DNA of 64,000 nucleotides, taken from NCBI GenBank assembly GCA_009845905.1, contig VXYS01000010.1, positions 1-64,000 of the forward strand, read 5' to 3'. Made by a program: the position numbers and the translations under genes. The notes below the pieces were generated by a model. That model had not been told where the DNA came from. It worked only from the letters and a program-made list of their open reading frames with translations, and did not search any database. Positions 60,482 through 64,000 of the stretch are shown in pieces (position 1 is the stretch's first letter; each line of letters begins with the position of its first letter). This stretch comes from Gammaproteobacteria bacterium. Lineage in GTDB: Bacteria > Pseudomonadota > Gammaproteobacteria > Steroidobacterales > Foliamicaceae.

Positions 60482-62812
60482 TCAGAAGTTGTAGCGGAAA
60501 TCGACTCTCCAGACCCGCGGCGCCGCCGGGTGCACGAACAGCGGAGTGACGACTTCGGAGTTGTACTCCTTGTCCGCCGCGTTGTTCACGTAAAGCGACG
60601 TTGCCCAGTTGTCGCCTTCCAGTCCCGCCCGCAGGTTCACCAGGCTCAGGGTGTCGCGGGGATGCGTGTTCTCAGGAGTCCAGAATTGCTCCCCGCGTCT
60701 TTCGTAGTCCGCCCGGGCAAAGAACGTCAACCCGGCGCCCAAATCGAATTCGATCCGGGCGCCGGCATTGAACGTATCCTTGGGGACGTAAGGAAGGTCG
60801 TTGCCCACCGTGCCGGGGCGCTCGGCGTATGCGGTGATTTCCGTATTGGTCTTGCCGTATGCGGCATAGAGATCCAGATTCTCCAGCGGGCGCCAGGCGG
60901 CTTCCAGCTCGAATCCGTCCAGGTCCGCTTCGTCGATGTCCTCGAAAACCTGCACGAATGCGAGCCCGTCAAAGGGAAAATACTGCGTGTTGTCCACCGA
61001 TGAAGAGAACCACGCGGCATTGAACCGGAAATTGCCATAGTCGCCTTTCACGCCGACCTCGAAGGCCGAATTTTCCTCCTGCTCGATGAACTCGTTCGCC
61101 GTGGCGCTGATGATCCCGATTCCGGGATAGTTGAATTGCCCGGCGCGATAGCCGATGCCCCAGCTTCCGTAAAGGTTGATTTCGTCGGTGGCGGCATAAG
61201 CCAGCGTAACCTTGGGCTGGAACTTGCTGAATTCCGCCTCATTGGTTTCGCGCGAAGGACGGGTGTTGGCCAGCAACTCGCTGAACGTCGCGTAGGCGCC
61301 GCAGGTGACGTCGGGCATGTCGCCCGGAGCGCCCGAGCAGGCTGCCGCGCCGTAGGGCCGATTCACGCCGGACGCGTCGGCCCGGCTGTAGACCCGGCCC
61401 GCAGTGTTGTAGGGATTCACAAGCTGCTCGCGGTTTTCGCGGTCGTAACGACCGGCAACGTTGACGGTGAACTGATCGGTCATCGCCCATTCCACGCTGC
61501 CGAACACGGCCTGGGCGTAACTGTCCTCGACAAACGAAAGGAAGGAGCCGGGGTCAACGCCTGTCGGGTTGGTGCTGTCCTCGAATTCGGGCACGTCGAT
61601 GGCGCGGATGTTCCCCTGGCCCTTGTCGATCCCGGAAACGGTGGAGCGCAACCGTTCCCAGGCAAGGTAATAGCCGCCGAACTGCCAGCTCAGCGGGCCG
61701 GCGGAATTCGAGGTGAAGCGGATTTCCTGGCTCCAGCCGTCCACGTCCACGAAGGAGTGCTGCGTGCCGTCGAAGTACGACAGATAGGGTGCACGATCCG
61801 CCACCGACGAAGTCTGCAACTCATCGTAGGTGGTAACGGACTTGATGTCCGCGAAGTCGAACGAGGCGTCGATCTTCACCGAGAAGGTCGAAGTGTCGCG
61901 GGTGCCGCGATCCGGATTGTTGGCCACGTAGGGCAACCCGGTCAGATTCGCGCCTTCGCTGACCACCTGGTCAACGGTCACGCCCAGTTCCTCGGCCGTG
62001 CCCAGGAAGACTCCGAAGATCTCGAACTGAGCGGCGCCCGGCCAATGAAAGCCGATGCCCTTGCCGGAGTGCTTCGACACCTGTCCCTTCAGGTCAACGG
62101 ATATCGTGTCGCTCGGCGACCAGCTAAGCCGCGCGCGCAGCGTGCGGTCCTCGTAAGGGTCAACGTCCTCGTCCCGGGTCACGTTATGGAAATAACCGTC
62201 CCTGTTCACCACGCGACCCGACAAACGAAAGGCGGCGTTATCGCTGATCGGGCCGCTGTAGGAACCCTCCACGCCCATTTCGTCGGCCGTCCCGTAACTC
62301 AGCTTTACATGGCCTTCAGGCTCTTCGCTGGGCGCCTTGGTGGTAACGATGATCGCTCCGTTGGAGGCGTTGCGGCCATAAAGCGCGCCCTGCGGACCCT
62401 TGGCGACCTCGATCTGCTGGGTGTCGAACACCTGGCCGATGAATTGGCGCGCGTTGACGATAAGGACATCGTCCACGACGACCGCCACGGGCAATTCGCC
62501 GTTGCGCACGCGGCTCAGGCCCCGCACCGTCAGGAATGAAGTTCCGATGGTCTGCGATTCGGCAAGCGTCACGTTGGGAATGAACTGAATGTAGTCCGCC
62601 GTCTGGGTAACCCCCGCGTCCTCCAGTTGCGCCGCGGTCATGGCATTCACCGTGATCGGCGCGTCCTGAATGTTCTCCTCGACCTTGCGGGCGGTAACGA
62701 CGATTTCCTCCAGCATGGCCTGGGCCGCGGCCTGTTGAGAAAGCGAGATCGCAAGCGCAAGGGTCACCCCCAACCCCAGCGCGCCTCGTAGAGAAAGTGC
62801 GAAGTTCTGCAT
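60482..62812 (-). CDS. TonB-dependent receptor
   Basis: 776 residues. GGAGGA lies 9 bases before the ATG. Signal peptide ending QQAAAQA, then the plug start MLEEIVVTARKVEENIQDAP (TonB box region), IEVAKGPQGALYGRNASNGA and a barrel ending PRVWRVDFRYNF with the terminal phenylalanine used by the BAM machinery. The group is the large set of receptors with the VVTARK opening used for many organic nutrients. Directly upstream of hyuB and MFS on the same strand, it likely takes in their substrate. Confidence 0.92.
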   Translation of the reverse strand: MQNFALSLRGALGLGVTLALAISLSQQAAAQAMLEEIVVTARKVEENIQDAPITVNAMTAAQLEDAGVTQTADYIQFIPNVTLAESQTIGTSFLTVRGLSRVRNGELPVAVVVDDVLIVNARQFIGQVFDTQQIEVAKGPQGALYGRNASNGAIIVTTKAPSEEPEGHVKLSYGTADEMGVEGSYSGPISDNAAFRLSGRVVNRDGYFHNVTRDEDVDPYEDRTLRARLSWSPSDTISVDLKGQVSKHSGKGIGFHWPGAAQFEIFGVFLGTAEELGVTVDQVVSEGANLTGLPYVANNPDRGTRDTSTFSVKIDASFDFADIKSVTTYDELQTSSVADRAPYLSYFDGTQHSFVDVDGWSQEIRFTSNSAGPLSWQFGGYYLAWERLRSTVSGIDKGQGNIRAIDVPEFEDSTNPTGVDPGSFLSFVEDSYAQAVFGSVEWAMTDQFTVNVAGRYDRENREQLVNPYNTAGRVYSRADASGVNRPYGAAACSGAPGDMPDVTCGAYATFSELLANTRPSRETNEAEFSKFQPKVTLAYAATDEINLYGSWGIGYRAGQFNYPGIGIISATANEFIEQEENSAFEVGVKGDYGNFRFNAAWFSSSVDNTQYFPFDGLAFVQVFEDIDEADLDGFELEAAWRPLENLDLYAAYGKTNTEITAYAERPGTVGNDLPYVPKDTFNAGARIEFDLGAGLTFFARADYERRGEQFWTPENTHPRDTLSLVNLRAGLEGDNWATSLYVNNAADKEYNSEVVTPLFVHPAAPRVWRVDFRYNF

Positions 62813-62987
62813 GATAGAGCTCCTCCGGCCGTCAGGTTCGGGACAACGAATCCCGTGGAAGCGCTCTGCTCGGCGACCCCTCTACGGACTCATTGCCACG
62901 TTGCTTTCACGCAAAACAGTAGCCGTCGAACCAGGGGCTGCCAACTACTCGGAAGTGTAGTCTTGGGGCCTCCCGCAGCGGGTCGGA

Positions 62988-63812
62988 TCAGTCTGCCGGC
63001 ACCTTGATCAGGTTCCCGAATTCGTAGTCACCGCGAAAGATTTCGAACCGCTCAAGCTCGTCTTCCGGCGGCGGCTCCATGCCCCAGACACGGCTGTTTG
63101 TCCAGCCGATCCGCTTTTGCCAGGCGGCGCTTTCGGCGGCCTTCAGCGCTGCGATGGAGCAGTCGATGACCGGGACATTGGCGGAGAACCGTGCACGCAG
63201 GAACTCCTGCAGTTCCGCATAGAAACCCACCTCCAGCGTGCAACCCAGGATGATGGACTCCGCCTTGCTCTCCTCAACCGCGCGCACCGCAGCGAGTTCG
63301 AGTTGCTTCCTGGTTTCCTTGAGATTCTTGTGAAACTCCTCAACGCGAAGCCCGACAGCCTCGAAGGACGCGAGCTTCTGTGCGTAGCCGTACTCATGCA
63401 CGGTCTGCTTCATCTGATCTTCCCACTTGGTGCGCCCGATGATGATCGAGAAGTTGTTGGCGACATTCAAAGCCGCCGTGATCGACGCCTGGCAGGGCCC
63501 GACGATTGCCGTGTCACCGGAAATTTCCCGCGCGTCCAAGAGCGCGGGATCGTAGAAGCATCCGATGGCCATGGCATCGAACCCGCCCAGGGCCGCCTGC
63601 CTCGCCGCCCTGACCGTGTCCGCCACGATCAGCGACTCGTAGGCGCGATACTCCAGGTTGTTCATTTCCGGAGCGACTGAATTCGGGTTCAGCGACGCGA
63701 TGTGCACCTCTGTGTCGGGACACTTGAATTTGCGCGCCATATCCGCGAAGACGTCATCGTAGGCCGATGTCCCTACCGGATTGAGGTACATGACCTTGGT
63801 TCGGGCATTCAT
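62988..63812 (-). CDS. Asp/Glu/hydantoin racemase family protein
   Basis: ATG 63812 is preferred (AGGAGC 5 bases upstream). 274 residues with the paired catalytic cysteines: AMAIGCFYDPALLDA and SIILGCTLEVGFYAEL, the two-cysteine arrangement of the family. It would racemise a hydantoin, an amino acid or a related acid so that an enantiomer-specific enzyme can use it. It is upstream of the receptor gene on the same strand with a 175-base gap, so it has either its own promoter or a long leader downstream. Confidence 0.88.
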   Translation of the reverse strand: MNARTKVMYLNPVGTSAYDDVFADMARKFKCPDTEVHIASLNPNSVAPEMNNLEYRAYESLIVADTVRAARQAALGGFDAMAIGCFYDPALLDAREISGDTAIVGPCQASITAALNVANNFSIIIGRTKWEDQMKQTVHEYGYAQKLASFEAVGLRVEEFHKNLKETRKQLELAAVRAVEESKAESIILGCTLEVGFYAELQEFLRARFSANVPVIDCSIAALKAAESAAWQKRIGWTNSRVWGMEPPPEDELERFEIFRGDYEFGNLIKVPAD

Positions 63813-64000
63813 GGGCGCTCCTGAACTTCTCAGACCGATCCAAAAAATCCTACTGGGCGGCGGAAGTGAAGGAACCCACTCGAAAGAGTAGTTTGCGCAG
63901 CGTTTGCCGACCGCTAGGCTTTCCCGGCAATCGACAGACTGCGACCGGCCGAACCGCGGAATATGAAAGCACGTCCGGAATCCAACGGCGACCATACGCG

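Noticed and set aside
58491-60494. A 660-codon open frame antisense to the second hyuB
   Set aside because: Same reason: a shadow of a gene with clear motifs.
1-64000. CRISPR arrays
   Set aside because: No regularly spaced direct repeats of 23-40 bases were seen; the only iterated short repeats are the 9-bp iterons near 18.7 kb.

Overview
The window looks like a chromosomal segment of a GC-rich Gram-negative bacterium, most likely a gammaproteobacterium. TonB-dependent receptors, lipoprotein and signal-peptide genes, a PepQ-type dipeptidase, an IHF/HU protein and NCS1, MFS and LysE transporters all point that way. I cannot name a genus. Roughly the first 42 kb is accessory DNA full of decayed genes, toxin-antitoxin-like genes and candidate defence genes. 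The last 22 kb is an orderly catabolic region.

Left part (1-16 kb): an edge-truncated lipoprotein, a small exported protein, a candidate structured RNA with a strong terminator, a shortened subtilase lipoprotein with an autotransporter-like tail and an HU/IHF-like protein. Then comes a zeta-toxin-like kinase translationally coupled to a MNT-HEPN fusion, followed by an insertion-sequence remnant, a PP2C phosphatase and a metallophosphoesterase that lacks its usual histidines. Next is an operon encoding a STAS+HATPase protein, a STAS-like DUF4325 protein and a small membrane protein. Relics follow: a broken second HEPN copy, an intact and a frameshifted DUF433 gene, and a second metallophosphoesterase whose 3' end has acquired a piece of autotransporter tail.

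16-20.4 kb is the core of a P4-like integrative element: XRE regulator and a small gene on the minus strand; AlpA, a small gene and a D5-type helicase as a coupled plus-strand operon; six 9-bp iterons in inverted array (candidate origin); and a tyrosine integrase.

20.5-36 kb is visibly AT-richer, at least up to about 31 kb, and reads as defence or conflict cargo. It holds a PD-(D/E)XK-like protein ending in a SEC-C zinc motif between two small membrane proteins, a type II restriction-modification pair, a DUF3800 protein, a DUF4268 nuclease-like protein, a LysM-membrane-NERD protein, a retropepsin-like protease with a small partner, a HEPN-like protein and a Fic protein.

36-45.5 kb holds metabolic and regulatory genes: two tandem paralogs, an MFS transporter and a Rieske oxygenase; a second Fic protein with an inverted repeat in its promoter; TfoX-like; an ArsR-SRPBCC-hydrolase operon with two clear palindromic operators; and a methyltransferase.

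45.5-64 kb is a nutrient-uptake and cyclic-amide catabolism region: a TonB receptor with an EF-hand-like loop, PepQ, a hyuA-hyuB pair with an NCS1 permease, a MalT-like regulator, an MFS transporter, a second hyuB without its own hyuA, a second TonB receptor and an Asp/Glu/hydantoin racemase. Together these suggest outer-membrane uptake, inner-membrane import, racemisation and ATP-dependent opening of a hydantoin- or oxoproline-like ring. The true substrate is not visible from sequence.
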